Counted from the stretch's first letter, positions 24,354-33,300 are shown. The stretch: 34,805 nucleotides of DNA from Erysipelotrichaceae bacterium (GCA_021770925.1 JAETPY010000023.1:1-34805); one strand, 5' to 3'. Notes: generated by a model from the sequence alone, not told the origin. Program-made: numbers and translations.

Positions 24354-25817
24354 CTAAAACATATTTACTATAATTCTTTGACGATCCTGCAAAGTCATAT
24401 CATCATAAATAATAAAACAATATTTAAATCGTTTATAACGATGATCATATTTTAATACATTATAGCTCAAATATCGGCTGTCACATTCTTTAGCACCACT
24501 TCCACATGAAGAACCTGCTGCAATAACATACATACCCTCATGATTAGTAAAAAAAGGTAAATGTTTATGGCCATGTAAAACATATTGAATCTGATGTTTT
24601 CTAAGCCACTCAACCAGTTCCAGGCTATCAACCAATGCTTTAGAACTATCCATGATTTTACCAACAAACATTTTTTCTCGCCATCTTTGTTTTAAAAACT
24701 CATCTCGAGTAATTGGAAACAAATGGTGATGCAGCATTGCTACTAGTGTATAGTCTTTTAAATTTAAGATATTCTCTAGTTCCTCATCTATATTTGCTAA
24801 TTGCTTTTGCCCCACTTTACCCCGTGCCAGATTTCCTTCAACCGTTGAATCTATTTTAATCAAAATAATCTTTTCATCTTCAAATACTTTAATACATTCA
24901 TTTAACAAAAAAGCAATTACTTTACTTTTTTGCTTTTTAAAAATATTAAAACCATTTACAATAACATCATGATTACCTAAAATAAATGAAACATCACCAT
25001 TATATCTATTTTTTAATAATTTCATAAATCCTGATGCTTCATACATATTTTTTTGATTTGGAGAATTCATTAAATCACCAGTTATCAAAAACTTTAATTG
25101 ATAATATGATCGTAATTGTTTGCAGGTTTCATCTAAGCTTTCTTCTAAAGCTAAACAGCCTTGATTTTTCTTTTTATTACCTAGATGTAAATCGCTTAAT
25201 TGAACAAAATAACTATCATACGGGCTCAAATATTTGATTGAAAAGATTGTATCGTGGTTTATTTTAAACATTACATCCTGAATGTCTTTAATTGTATATA
25301 CCGGTACAAAAGACCAGTCATCCCCTTTAAATATCAATAGTCCTGGCCAGCGATCAATTTGATACAAAGCATTAATAAAATGCTTATATGGACCATAAAA
25401 TGATAAATCGCCTCTTTTTAATAAACTATAGCAATTTATAACACTCACTTTATTGCTGCTTAAATCTTCGACAATCTGTGTTGAAGTCAAATATATATTA
25501 ATTGATTCATTATAATCAAAACTAGACAATACTACAATTTGGTACTTATTTCTTTCAGCTTTAATATAATCAATTAATTCCTGGTAATGTTTAGGATCAA
25601 ATTTATCAATTATCTGATCAACCCTTTTTGCTTTACTGATTGTTAAAAATGTATCATAATCAATATTTTCAATTAGACTTATATTAATATTGTGCTTACA
25701 CATCCATTTTCTAAATTGACATAAACCTCGATACCCATCAAGAATGCGACTAAAATAAGTTGTGCTATTATCATAAATTAAATTTAAATAGCAGTTGATT
25801 AAATCATACTCATTCAT
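24354..25817 (-). CDS. calcineurin-like metallophosphoesterase with unknown N-terminal region
   Basis: A 487-residue cytosolic protein. Residues about 200-430 are a metallophosphoesterase: VQLSDLHLG (205-213), ITGDLMNS (245-252), ILGNHD (279-284), MLHHHLFP (361-368) and LHGHKH (414-419). These form a complete two-metal site, so phosphodiester or phosphate hydrolysis is expected. Residues 1-200 match nothing I know; they begin helical (YDLINCYLNLIYDNSTTYFS) and end in a strand-rich part (WPGLLIFKGDDWSFVPVYTI). Strong GGAGGCGAT site and its own promoter. It is the first gene of a two-gene unit with the fused dehydrogenase. Substrate unknown: nucleic acid or nucleotide is possible. Confidence 0.82.
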   Translation of the reverse strand: MNEYDLINCYLNLIYDNSTTYFSRILDGYRGLCQFRKWMCKHNINISLIENIDYDTFLTISKAKRVDQIIDKFDPKHYQELIDYIKAERNKYQIVVLSSFDYNESINIYLTSTQIVEDLSSNKVSVINCYSLLKRGDLSFYGPYKHFINALYQIDRWPGLLIFKGDDWSFVPVYTIKDIQDVMFKINHDTIFSIKYLSPYDSYFVQLSDLHLGNKKKNQGCLALEESLDETCKQLRSYYQLKFLITGDLMNSPNQKNMYEASGFMKLLKNRYNGDVSFILGNHDVIVNGFNIFKKQKSKVIAFLLNECIKVFEDEKIILIKIDSTVEGNLARGKVGQKQLANIDEELENILNLKDYTLVAMLHHHLFPITRDEFLKQRWREKMFVGKIMDSSKALVDSLELVEWLRKHQIQYVLHGHKHLPFFTNHEGMYVIAAGSSCGSGAKECDSRYLSYNVLKYDHRYKRFKYCFIIYDDMTLQDRQRIIVNMF

Positions 25818-25829
25818 TTTATCGCCTCC

Positions 25830-25860
25830 TGTCTATATTATACCGCAATCAAATAAATAA
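25830..25860 (-). promoter_or_regulatory. promoter of the phosphoesterase-dehydrogenase unit
   Basis: A minus-strand TATAAT follows TTTAAT at 17 bases and stands about 20 bases before the GGAGGCGAT site, so the leader is very short. The -35 match is weak. Confidence 0.45.
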
Positions 25861-25922
25861 TTAAAATATATTTATTTTTACATATCGTAAAAACAATCAT
25901 TTCTCACTTTAACCATCTTAAA

Positions 25923-25948
25923 AGAAAAAACCTATAAAAATATAGGCT
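25923..25948 (-). terminator. terminator of asnS
   Basis: CCTATA and TATAGG pair around a T loop on the minus strand (25946-25931), followed by TTTTTTC. It lies three bases after the asnS stop codon. Confidence 0.85.
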
Positions 25949-25950
25949 TT

Positions 25951-27336
25951 TTAGAACTTCAGATTTCTTGGTGTTCTTGGGAATGGTTCAACATCACGAA
26001 TATTTTGCATACCAGTTAAATACATCAAGAAACGGTCAAATCCTAAACCAAATCCTGCATGCTTACATCCACCAAAACGACGCAGATCCATATACCACTG
26101 TAACCCTTCCTTGCTCATTTGTTTTTCATTCATAATCTTTTCTAAAACATCATATCTTTCTTCACGCTGACTACCACCAACTAATTCTCCAATTCCTGGT
26201 ACTAACAAGTCACAAGCAGCAACTGTCTTATTATCATCATTTAAACGCATATAAAACGCTTTAATTTCTTTTGGGTAGTCAGTTAAAAATACTGGTCCTT
26301 TAACAACCTGTTCACAAATATAACGTTCATGTTCACTGTTTAGATCCATTCCCCAAGATACTTTGTTTTTAAATTTAACATCTGCATTTTCTAGTATTTC
26401 AATTGCTTCTGTATATGTCATTCGTTTAAACTCGCTGTTTCTTACCTTTGTAATACGATTAACGCAGTCTTTATCAATCATTGATGCAAAGAAATTCATT
26501 TCTTCAGAAGCATTATCTAAGACATAATCAATACAATATTTAACCATGTCTTCAATTAAGTCCATATCATCCTCAAGATCTGCAAAAGCAATTTCAGGTT
26601 CAATCATCCAAAATTCACTAGCATGTCTAGAAGTATTGGAATTTTCAGCTCTAAAAGCTGGCCCAAATGTATATACATCCCTAAAAGCCATAGCAAATGC
26701 TTCAACATGCAATTGACCAGTAACTGTTAAAAAAGCCTCTTTTTCAAAAAAGTCCTCTTTAAAATTTGTATCATCAATAGTTGTTGCTCTAAACATTTCT
26801 CCAGCTCCTTCACCATCATTGCTGGTAATGATTGGTGTATGAACATAAACAAATCCTTGTGATTGGAAAAATTCGTGAATTGCCATCGATAAAACACTGC
26901 GTAATCTAAAGATTGCATAAAAAGAATTAGCTCTTGGTCTTAAATGAGGAATCTCTCGCATATATTCAAAAGAATGGCGTTTCTTTTGTAATGGAAAATC
27001 CTCATCACATCTACCCTCAATTTCAATTTCTGTTGCTTCTACTTCAAAAGGCTGTTTTCCTTCTGGGGTTAACTTTAATTTGCCAACTACTCTAATTGCA
27101 CTTCCTGTTGATAACTTATCAATTTCAGCATAATTTTCAATTTCTTGTTCAGTATAAACAATTTGTAAGTTTTTAAAATATGTCCCATCGTTAAGTGCTA
27201 TAAACCCCAATTTACCACTATTACGATTAGTTCGAACCCATCCCTCAAGTTCAACATATTCATACCCCTCTAAATCCATCATCTGGTTACCTAAAAACAT
27301 CTCATATAGTTCTCTAACCGTTATAAATTCAAACAT
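25951..27336 (-). CDS. asnS: asparaginyl-tRNA synthetase
   Basis: A class IIb synthetase that charges tRNA-Asn, 461 residues, normal length. The N-terminal OB-fold holds [22 protein letters not shown]. The catalytic core has motif 2 [25 protein letters not shown] and motif 3 [21 protein letters not shown], with the final [11 protein letters not shown] typical of AsnRS. GGAGG precedes the ATG. A promoter-like TTGAAT/TATAAT pair (spacer 18) lies in the 55-base gap after rex, so it may be made both from the tsa-rex operon and alone. No T-box leader is present. Confidence 0.95.
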   Translation of the reverse strand: MFEFITVRELYEMFLGNQMMDLEGYEYVELEGWVRTNRNSGKLGFIALNDGTYFKNLQIVYTEQEIENYAEIDKLSTGSAIRVVGKLKLTPEGKQPFEVEATEIEIEGRCDEDFPLQKKRHSFEYMREIPHLRPRANSFYAIFRLRSVLSMAIHEFFQSQGFVYVHTPIITSNDGEGAGEMFRATTIDDTNFKEDFFEKEAFLTVTGQLHVEAFAMAFRDVYTFGPAFRAENSNTSRHASEFWMIEPEIAFADLEDDMDLIEDMVKYCIDYVLDNASEEMNFFASMIDKDCVNRITKVRNSEFKRMTYTEAIEILENADVKFKNKVSWGMDLNSEHERYICEQVVKGPVFLTDYPKEIKAFYMRLNDDNKTVAACDLLVPGIGELVGGSQREERYDVLEKIMNEKQMSKEGLQWYMDLRRFGGCKHAGFGLGFDRFLMYLTGMQNIRDVEPFPRTPRNLKF

Positions 27337-27358
27337 ATTAATCCTCCTAGTTTTACAT

Positions 27359-27388
27359 ATTATATACTTTATTCTACCAACTATTCAA
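27359..27388 (-). promoter_or_regulatory. possible internal promoter of asnS
   Basis: TTGAAT (27388-27383) and TATAAT (27364-27359) are 18 bases apart in the gap between rex and asnS. Confidence 0.5.
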
Positions 27389-27391
27389 GTG

Positions 27392-28021
27392 TTATTGCTG
27401 ATTTGAATCCATCTTAATTACTAATTCCTGAATTGCTACTACTACATCTACCTGTTGTACTTGAATACCAGGTCTAACAGTAAAATGAGTATGAGTAAAA
27501 TCAACAATTCCTTTTATTCCTAAATCCATCAAGCGATCAACCGTTGATTGAACATTTTCTGAAATGGCTAGAATTGCAATCTTACATTCTTTGGGAAATG
27601 TTTTTTCTAAATCATCAATATTATATAACTTAACTCCAAACCTTTCCCCTTCCTTATTTTTATCCTGGTCATAACCGCAAACAATTTTTCCTACTGTATA
27701 CTGCCATCGATTATATTTCAAAATAGCACTACCTAAATTTCCTATTCCTATCAATATGATAGATTCATCTAACCCGAGTCCAAGCACTTCGCTTAATCCA
27801 TCAATTAAATGTTTAACATCATAACCTTTACCTCTTTGACCAAAATTGTCCGTTTTTGATAAATAGGTAAAATCACGACGAATTGTGGTATCCTGGATGC
27901 CTGTTAATTCAGATAATTCACTAGATAAACAGTTTTCTTTACCTTCATGCTGTATTTTTCTTAACGCTTTTAAATAAACTGGATAACGAGACATCGTCGC
28001 ATTTGATATTTTTTTATCCAT
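27392..28021 (-). CDS. rex: redox-sensing transcriptional repressor Rex
   Basis: A 209-residue dimeric repressor that senses the NADH/NAD+ ratio. The winged-helix N-terminus is SRYPVYLKALRKI, LSELTGIQDTTIRRDFTYL, GQRGKGYDV. The Rossmann domain holds IGIGNLGSAILKY, CGYDQDKNKEG and DFTHTHFTVRPGI. ATG 28021 fits AGGTATGTCAAA and the usual Rex start; the longer frame (28054) would overlap tsaD by 41 bases. The real overlap is eight bases. The tsaE-tsaB-rimI-tsaD-rex order is common in Firmicutes. Its targets (fermentation genes) are probably elsewhere; no clear Rex site was found in the window. Confidence 0.93.
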   Translation of the reverse strand: MDKKISNATMSRYPVYLKALRKIQHEGKENCLSSELSELTGIQDTTIRRDFTYLSKTDNFGQRGKGYDVKHLIDGLSEVLGLGLDESIILIGIGNLGSAILKYNRWQYTVGKIVCGYDQDKNKEGERFGVKLYNIDDLEKTFPKECKIAILAISENVQSTVDRLMDLGIKGIVDFTHTHFTVRPGIQVQQVDVVVAIQELVIKMDSNQQ

Positions 28022-29048
28022 TTTGACATACCTCACCAGCTGATTCATTTTCAAGATCTAAATTTGGCTTTATTCCTAATGATAGATCACTAAACATCTT
28101 TAAATCATACATTTGTTTAGCCGCTAAAGCAATCATCATGGCATTATCAGTACAGCAGCTCATCGGCGGTAATAATAATTCAACTCCATCTAAACTATCA
28201 ACTGCTGTTTCCATAGCTTTTCTCAGCCCACGATTAGCACTAACTCCTCCTGCCAGCATTACCTGTTTTACTCCATAAGCTTTAGCTGCTCTAACTGTCT
28301 TATTGACCAAAACTTCAATGACAACATCTTGAAAAGAAGCTGCTAAATCATCTTTATTAATTATCTCTCCACGCTGCTTAGCTTTATGATTTAAATTAAT
28401 TACAGCAGATTTTAAACCACTAAAACTAAAATTATAACTTTCATCATCTAAAGGAACTGGTAAATCATACGTATGTTTACCAGCACTTGCCATCCTATCA
28501 ATTACAGGTCCTCCAGGATATGGCAAATTTAAAACCCGGCCTACCTTGTCATATGCTTCTCCAACTGCATCATCTAAAGTTGTCCCAATAACTTCAAATT
28601 CAAACGGAGCCTTTAATATAACTAATTCACTATGTCCTCCACTTACAACTAAACATAAACTAGGATAAACCATGTCCTGATTATAATTATTAGCATAGAT
28701 ATGACCAGCAATATGATGAACGCCAATCAATGGTTTATGATATGCCATAGCAATAGTTTTAGCTGCTTGTAAACCAATATGCAAAGAACCTACTAACCCT
28801 GGTCCTTTAGTAACTGCTACTGCATCAATTTCCTCAATCGAAATATCAGCCCGTTTTAAAGTTTCTTTTAATACTATACTCACACATTCAACATGCTTTC
28901 TACTTGCAATTTCCGGAACCACTCCACCATATAGGGCATGTACATCAATTTGTGAAGCTACTACACTTGATAAAAATTCCCGTTTGTCTTTTAAAATGGC
29001 CATTGCCATTTCATCACAACTTGATTCAACTGCTAAAATCAATGACAT
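28014..29048 (-). CDS. tsaD: tRNA N6-adenosine threonylcarbamoyltransferase
   Basis: The catalytic subunit that transfers threonylcarbamoyl to A37 of ANN-decoding tRNAs, 344 residues. ASKHA-fold motifs are LAVESSCDEMA (5-15), TKGPGLVGSL (80-89), the metal site GVHHIAGH (109-116), VSGGHSELV and LAGGVSANRGLRKAM. It works with TsaB and TsaE, all encoded in this operon; TsaC is not in the window. Two-base gap from rimI. Length and motifs are normal. Confidence 0.97.
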   Translation of the reverse strand: MSLILAVESSCDEMAMAILKDKREFLSSVVASQIDVHALYGGVVPEIASRKHVECVSIVLKETLKRADISIEEIDAVAVTKGPGLVGSLHIGLQAAKTIAMAYHKPLIGVHHIAGHIYANNYNQDMVYPSLCLVVSGGHSELVILKAPFEFEVIGTTLDDAVGEAYDKVGRVLNLPYPGGPVIDRMASAGKHTYDLPVPLDDESYNFSFSGLKSAVINLNHKAKQRGEIINKDDLAASFQDVVIEVLVNKTVRAAKAYGVKQVMLAGGVSANRGLRKAMETAVDSLDGVELLLPPMSCCTDNAMMIALAAKQMYDLKMFSDLSLGIKPNLDLENESAGEVCQNG

Positions 29049-29050
29049 CT

Positions 29051-29494
29051 CTATACCTCCATTTCCTTTATCATCAAATACGCATCTTCATGATTATCCT
29101 GATAATAATTCTTTCTAATCGTAGTAATTTTAAACCCGCATTTTTTATACAAATTAATTGCTTTTTGATTCGATACCCTAACTTCTAGATTAATATTAGC
29201 ATATCTTAAACTTCTAGTGATTTCCTCGCATTTATCCATTAATATTTTAGCATAGCCATTACCTTGAAATACTTTTTTTATTCCCAATGTAGTTATTTGA
29301 GTTTGATCACCTAACAGCCACATCCCAATATACCCTGCTATTTCGCCATCATTTTCTAATACTAAAATAGTTGAAAATACGTTTTTCTCTAATTCATAAT
29401 AAAAGGCTTCTTTATTCCATGGAGAACTAAACAGTTCCTGTTCTAAAGCAACGATCGTATCAATATCCGAATAATCCATCTGTCTAATTAACAT
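29051..29494 (-). CDS. rimI: ribosomal protein S18-alanine N-acetyltransferase (RimI-type GNAT)
   Basis: A 147-residue GNAT enzyme. It shows LEQELFSSPWNKEAFYYEL, ITTLGIKKVFQGNGYAKILMDK (acetyl-CoA loop Q-x-x-G-x-A) and NLEVRVSNQKAINLYKKCGF, the RimI pattern. In E. coli RimI acetylates the N-terminal alanine of S18; in many Firmicutes it stands beside tsaB and tsaD as here. Overlaps tsaB by seven bases. Substrate in this organism is inferred. Confidence 0.92.
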   Translation of the reverse strand: MLIRQMDYSDIDTIVALEQELFSSPWNKEAFYYELEKNVFSTILVLENDGEIAGYIGMWLLGDQTQITTLGIKKVFQGNGYAKILMDKCEEITRSLRYANINLEVRVSNQKAINLYKKCGFKITTIRKNYYQDNHEDAYLMIKEMEV

Positions 29495-30090
29495 ATTTTT
29501 TTAGCCTCAACCTCTTTTAAATATTGAGGTACCAAATTATCCACATTTTCAACATATTCAGCATCTTTAGCAGCCTGGTAAATATTTTCACTCAAGTCAA
29601 CTTCAACTTTATCATAACCCACTATTTCACTATCTCCAAAAACTGGATAATCATCATATTGCTGTTTAAAAGCAGTAAATTCATCAATTAGCATCATTTG
29701 ATCAACAGCAATATTTTTATTATTATCATAGACTCCAACAAATACCTTTTTGCTTCGAGCATCGATAACACTGACTGCTTTATTCTTTCCTGCATAAGCA
29801 TGCAAAGATGATACAGCCTTGATTTTAATCTTACTTATTGCTGCTAAAGTTTTAGCAATCGTTAAGGCAACTCTTTGGCCTGTATAAGAGCCTGGACCAA
29901 TTGTTATTATCATCTCATCAACCTCTAAAACATTAACATTATTCTTTTTCAACATTTGATTTAAATATGTCAAAGCATACTCTGACTGACGTTTATTTCC
30001 TTCTTCTTGATACTTATCAATACATTGCGTATCTTCATATAAGGCAATTACTAAAAAAGTATTCGATGTATCCATTATAATTGTTTTCAT
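29488..30090 (-). CDS. tsaB: tRNA t6A biosynthesis protein TsaB
   Basis: A non-catalytic ASKHA-fold partner of TsaD, 200 residues. It starts TIIMDTSNTFLVIALYED and holds MIITIGPGSYTGQRVALTIAKTLA and SVIDARSKKVFVGVYD, as expected. It is needed for threonylcarbamoyl transfer. The four-base overlap with tsaE and seven-base overlap with rimI show a tightly coupled operon. Confidence 0.95.
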   Translation of the reverse strand: MKTIIMDTSNTFLVIALYEDTQCIDKYQEEGNKRQSEYALTYLNQMLKKNNVNVLEVDEMIITIGPGSYTGQRVALTIAKTLAAISKIKIKAVSSLHAYAGKNKAVSVIDARSKKVFVGVYDNNKNIAVDQMMLIDEFTAFKQQYDDYPVFGDSEIVGYDKVEVDLSENIYQAAKDAEYVENVDNLVPQYLKEVEAKKIC

Positions 30091-30536
30091 TTAAAATCCT
30101 CCAATAGCTGTTTGTATCTAGAACCGATAGCTTTAAAAATAAATTCACGAGTATCTTGATCAACTTTTTTAATCTTAACCTCTAATCTTTGATTAGGCAG
30201 AATATCTTCAATAAAACCAGCCCATTCAACCACACAAATATCATCACTTTCAAAGATTTCTTCAAATCCCAAATCATCATCTTGTCCCTCTAAACGATAA
30301 GCATCAAAATGAGACAAATTCAATCTTCCATGATATTGTTTTAAAATGGTAAAAGTAGGACTATTTATAATCTTTTCAATACCTAACCCTAAACCAATTC
30401 CTTTAGTAAAAGTAGTTTTGCCAGCTCCTAAATCACCACTTAAAGTAATTAACATATTAGGTTTTAATAATTCTCCTAACTTTTTTCCTAATTCAATCGT
30501 TTCTTCTAGATTATTGATTCTAGTTACTTTTTCCAT
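30087..30536 (-). CDS. tsaE: tRNA t6A biosynthesis ATPase TsaE
   Basis: A small P-loop ATPase of 149 residues that supports turnover of the TsaB-TsaD complex. It shows ELGKKLGELL, the Walker A SGDLGAGKTTFTKGI, the switch SPTFTILKQYHGR, the HFDAYRLEG motif and the Walker B-like CVVEWAGF. Length is normal. The gene lies nine bases after the DUF402 gene with GGAGG. Confidence 0.96.
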   Translation of the reverse strand: MEKVTRINNLEETIELGKKLGELLKPNMLITLSGDLGAGKTTFTKGIGLGLGIEKIINSPTFTILKQYHGRLNLSHFDAYRLEGQDDDLGFEEIFESDDICVVEWAGFIEDILPNQRLEVKIKKVDQDTREFIFKAIGSRYKQLLEDFK

Positions 30537-30545
30537 CTTTACCTC

Positions 30546-31079
30546 CTATCCCTGGGTCAAATCTTCATAAATATGATACCAATGTTTAGTAAAGTCCTCA
30601 TTAAATGGTCCTTTACCTTTTGAAGCCAAATCAATTAAAATATTTAGTTGTTTTTTTAAAATTTTATCTAATTCTTTTGAATAATTCATCTGTTTAGCAT
30701 GCTGTCTATATTCTTCCTCATCTAAAATCCGATAATTACCATCAGGAAATACCTTTAAATCCAAATCATAATCAATATATTTTAAAGCTTCACCATCATA
30801 TAATGTTGGTGATGCAAGATTACAATAATAATAAACTCCTGTTTTACGAATCATACAAATAACATTATACCATTTTTTCTTAGGAAAATAACAAATTGCT
30901 GGTTCTCTTGTATGCCACATTCTCCCATCTGCTTCCGTTACCAAAGTGCGATTATTTATTGCAATAAAATGATCATCATTTTCATCTAAGATAAATCCCT
31001 TGGCCCAGCACCGATGAATACTTCCATCATGCTTATAACAATGAATTAATACTTTTTTTCCTATCAGGGAATTTGACAT
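30546..31079 (-). CDS. DUF402 protein, probable nucleoside tri-/diphosphate phosphatase
   Basis: A 177-residue member of DUF402, the FomD-like fold that includes the Staphylococcus Ntdp and Bacillus YgaC phosphatases. Family pieces include KVLIHCYKHDGSIHRCW, RMWHTREPAICYFPKKKWYNV, YYCNLASPTLYDGEALKYIDYDLDLKVFPDG and the EEEYRQHAKQMNYS tail. The conserved Asp/Tyr/Lys residues for metal and phosphate binding are present. It is the first gene of the tsa operon, with a plausible promoter (TTTAAA/TATAAT, spacer 17, 31137-31109). The Ntdp reaction is inferred from relatives. Confidence 0.85.
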   Translation of the reverse strand: MSNSLIGKKVLIHCYKHDGSIHRCWAKGFILDENDDHFIAINNRTLVTEADGRMWHTREPAICYFPKKKWYNVICMIRKTGVYYYCNLASPTLYDGEALKYIDYDLDLKVFPDGNYRILDEEEYRQHAKQMNYSKELDKILKKQLNILIDLASKGKGPFNEDFTKHWYHIYEDLTQG

Positions 31080-31108
31080 CTTTTACTACCTCTCTTTATA
31101 ACAGTACC

Positions 31109-31137
31109 ATTATACACAAATTAAGCCTCTTTTTAAA
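31109..31137 (-). promoter_or_regulatory. promoter of the DUF402-tsa operon
   Basis: TTTAAA (31137-31132) and TATAAT (31114-31109) with a 17-base spacer lie 30 bases upstream of the first gene. Confidence 0.55.
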
Positions 31138-31204
31138 GGTGAAACTTTAATTCTTAAATTCTATCTATTACAATTATTTTCACTTATCATCTCAAAAAAT
31201 TGCA

Positions 31205-31241
31205 TAATAAAAGAATCTTACTATTTTAATAGCAGGATTCT
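31205..31241 (-). terminator. terminator of thiT
   Basis: AGAATC (31241-31236) pairs with GATTCT (31217-31212), with an inner CTATT/AATAG stem, followed by TTTATT on the minus strand. Confidence 0.75.
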
Positions 31242-31254
31242 CATAAATTAAATA

Positions 31255-31782
31255 TTATAATTTTATTGTATTTTTTAAACGTGGATATAAAATTACAAAT
31301 AAGATAAAGCAGGCAGCTAATGTTGCCAAGTTATATGGAATATTATAAGCTAAATTAGCTTCTAAAGGTGTTGCAAAAGCATACCATCCTGAAATCAAAT
31401 GACAAATTGTTTTTAAAATCATTACTACGATTATTCCTATTGGAAGATCAAAATTTTTTATCTTAATAAGCGGGATGATTCCCACAGTTCCAACAAGTGC
31501 TATTGGCAATAAATAATCAAATATTACTGATAATGGACCATAAAACGTTGCCAGTCCTAAAACAAAATGCAGTCCAACACAGACAAGTGAAACAACTAAG
31601 CCATAACAAGCTCCCATTAAATAGCTGCATAACATCAAAACTACTAATGAAAAAGCAACATTTCCACCTTGTGGCATTGTTGGTGTAAATTGAGTTAGAT
31701 ATTCTAATACAATTTGTAAAGCAGCAAATATAGCCATGTAAGCCATTGTCTTAGTATTGATTTCAAATTTTTTGTTTTTCAT
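31255..31782 (-). CDS. thiT: thiamine ECF transporter substrate-binding protein
   Basis: The thiamine-specific S component, 175 residues, six membrane helices. The first helix TKTMAYMAIFAALQIVLEYL has the ECF contact AALQIV. The family pattern PTMPQGGNVAFSLVVLM and YGPLSVIFDYLLPIAL is present, and HLISGWYAFA gives the thiamine-binding tryptophan region. ATG 31782 fits AAAGGGGAAA; the frame could extend to 31854 but that part is the riboswitch terminator. It is controlled by the TPP riboswitch and needs the shared EcfAAT module, absent here. Confidence 0.92.
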   Translation of the reverse strand: MKNKKFEINTKTMAYMAIFAALQIVLEYLTQFTPTMPQGGNVAFSLVVLMLCSYLMGACYGLVVSLVCVGLHFVLGLATFYGPLSVIFDYLLPIALVGTVGIIPLIKIKNFDLPIGIIVVMILKTICHLISGWYAFATPLEANLAYNIPYNLATLAACFILFVILYPRLKNTIKL

Positions 31783-31816
31783 TCTTTGTTTCCCCTTTCC
31801 TATAAAAGAGCCAAAC

Positions 31817-31852
31817 AAAATTAAAAAAGCTTCTTTACAAGCGTAAAAAAGC
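31817..31852 (-). terminator. terminator of the TPP riboswitch
   Basis: GCTTTTTTAC (31852-31843) pairs with GTAAAGAAGC (31838-31829) across a GCTT loop (one G-U pair), followed by TTTTTTAATTTT. It lies between aptamer and thiT, so TPP probably causes termination. Confidence 0.8.
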
Positions 31853-31868
31853 AAATACTTTTAAAATT

Positions 31869-31950
31869 GCTCTCTCTACGCTGGCATTACCCAGTTCAGA
31901 TGATAAGGGACAAGGTTTAAACCTTTCTCAGCTGTATGCGCCCCTGGCTC
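31869..31950 (-). promoter_or_regulatory. TPP riboswitch (THI element)
   Basis: Minus-strand blocks GAGCCAGGGGCGCAT, CAGCTGAGAAAGG, ATCTGAACTGGGTAATGCC and CAGCGTAGAGAGAGC match the TPP aptamer order (P1, CTGAGA loop, CTGA-TAATGCC-GCGTAG). Confidence 0.93.
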
Positions 31951-31956
31951 ATTTAT

Positions 31957-31984
31957 ATTATAAAAGTTATTGATAAAATATCAA
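31957..31984 (-). promoter_or_regulatory. promoter of the TPP riboswitch-thiT transcript
   Basis: TTGATA (31984-31979) and TATAAT (31962-31957), spacer 16, place the start a few bases before the aptamer, as expected. Confidence 0.7.
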
Positions 31985-32033
31985 GGAAAAATTAACAAAG
32001 CTGGTGCTTTTAACTAGAAATTTTACAAAATAA

Positions 32034-32042
32034 TGATATAAT
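32034..32042 (+). promoter_or_regulatory. extended -10 promoter of ackA
   Basis: TGATATAAT gives the TGn extended -10 form with TATAAT at 32037-32042. No good -35 is seen, as is common for such promoters. AGGAGG follows before ATG 32072. Confidence 0.6.
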
Positions 32043-32071
32043 GACCATAGATTAAGGAGGCTTTATAAAAA

Positions 32072-33262
32072 ATGGCAAAAATTATTTCTGTAAATGCAGG
32101 TAGTTCTTCGTTAAAATTCCAGCTATTTGAAATGGATGATGAATCTGTTATTACATCTGGGGTAATTGAAAGAATTGGTTTAGAAGATTCAATTTTTACA
32201 ATTAAATATGACGGTAAAAAAACTGTTACAACTAGTCCAATCAAAAATCATAAGATTGCTGTACAGCTATTATTAGATACATTGATTGAAAAAGGAATTG
32301 TAAAAGATTTAAATGAAATTAAAGGGGTTGGACATCGGGTTGTTCAAGGAGGATCTTATTTCAACTCATCAGCTATTATTGATGAAGATGTTATAAATAA
32401 AATCGATGAATTAAAATCTTTGGCACCATTACACAATCCAGCTCATTTAACTGGATATTATGCATTTAAAGAAGCTATTCCTAATGCAGGTGCTGTAGCT
32501 GTATTCGATACTGCATTCCATCAAACATTAGAACCAAAATGTTATATTTATCCAATTCCATATAAATATTATACAGATTATAAAGTACGTAAATATGGAG
32601 CTCATGGGACTAGTCATTATTATGTTTCTCATCGTTGCATTGAAATGTTAGGAAATCCTGAGCATTCTAGAATTATTGTTGCTCACTTAGGCGCTGGAGG
32701 ATCATTAAGTGCAATTAAAGATGGTGTTTCTATAAATACTTCAATGGGATTCACACCACTTGCAGGAATCATGATGGGAACTCGCAGCGGTGATGTTGAT
32801 CCTTCTGTAATCGATTATTTAATCGAAGAAGTTGGTCTTGATATGAAAGAGGTTATTAGAATCTTAAATAAAGAATCTGGATTATTAGGTATTTCTGGAG
32901 TATCTAGCGATTTTAGAGATGTTCAAAATGCAGCATTAGAAGGAAATGAAAGAGCACAGCTGGCAATTGATATCTTCTATCGTCGTGTTATTGCTTATAT
33001 TGGACGTTATTTTATTGCTTTAGGTGGTGTAGATGCAATTTGCTTTACTGCTGGAATTGGTGAAAATTCTTTCTTTGCTCGTAAAGGAATATGCGATTTA
33101 TTAAAAGACGCTCTGGGTATTGAAATCGATGAAGATGCTAATGTTAATGGTCAAGGAGATCGTCTGATTAGTACTCCTAATTCAAAAGTAAAAGTTTTTG
33201 TTATCCCAACTAATGAAGAATTAGTTATCGCTCGTGATACTAAACGTCTATTAAATTTATAA
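32072..33262 (+). CDS. ackA: acetate kinase
   Basis: This enzyme makes ATP from acetyl phosphate and ADP, releasing acetate in the main energy step of fermentation. 396 residues, normal length. Motifs are IISVNAGSSSLKFQLF (N-terminal phosphate loop), GHRVVQGG, VFDTAFHQTL, RKYGAHGTSHYYV, VAHLGAGGSLSAI, TPLAGIMMGTRSGDVDP and CFTAGIGENS. It is transcribed alone, divergent from thiT. Phosphotransacetylase is not next to it. The codons are clearly better (more GGT, CGT, GAA) than in neighbours, in line with strong expression. Confidence 0.97.
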   Translation: MAKIISVNAGSSSLKFQLFEMDDESVITSGVIERIGLEDSIFTIKYDGKKTVTTSPIKNHKIAVQLLLDTLIEKGIVKDLNEIKGVGHRVVQGGSYFNSSAIIDEDVINKIDELKSLAPLHNPAHLTGYYAFKEAIPNAGAVAVFDTAFHQTLEPKCYIYPIPYKYYTDYKVRKYGAHGTSHYYVSHRCIEMLGNPEHSRIIVAHLGAGGSLSAIKDGVSINTSMGFTPLAGIMMGTRSGDVDPSVIDYLIEEVGLDMKEVIRILNKESGLLGISGVSSDFRDVQNAALEGNERAQLAIDIFYRRVIAYIGRYFIALGGVDAICFTAGIGENSFFARKGICDLLKDALGIEIDEDANVNGQGDRLISTPNSKVKVFVIPTNEELVIARDTKRLLNL

Positions 33263-33300
33263 AAATAAAAGGGTTTGTAAAATAACTTGTGGTTTTGAAT

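Noticed and set aside
24467-24667. 66-codon ORF inside the phosphoesterase gene, same strand, other frame
   Set aside because: Overlaps the conserved GHKH region of the real frame and has no ribosome site.
31970-31984. TTGATA-AAA-TATCAA palindrome between thiT and ackA, considered as an operator (Rex-like)
   Set aside because: One arm is the -35 box of the thiT promoter, and it does not match the Rex site TTGTGA-N6-TCACAA.
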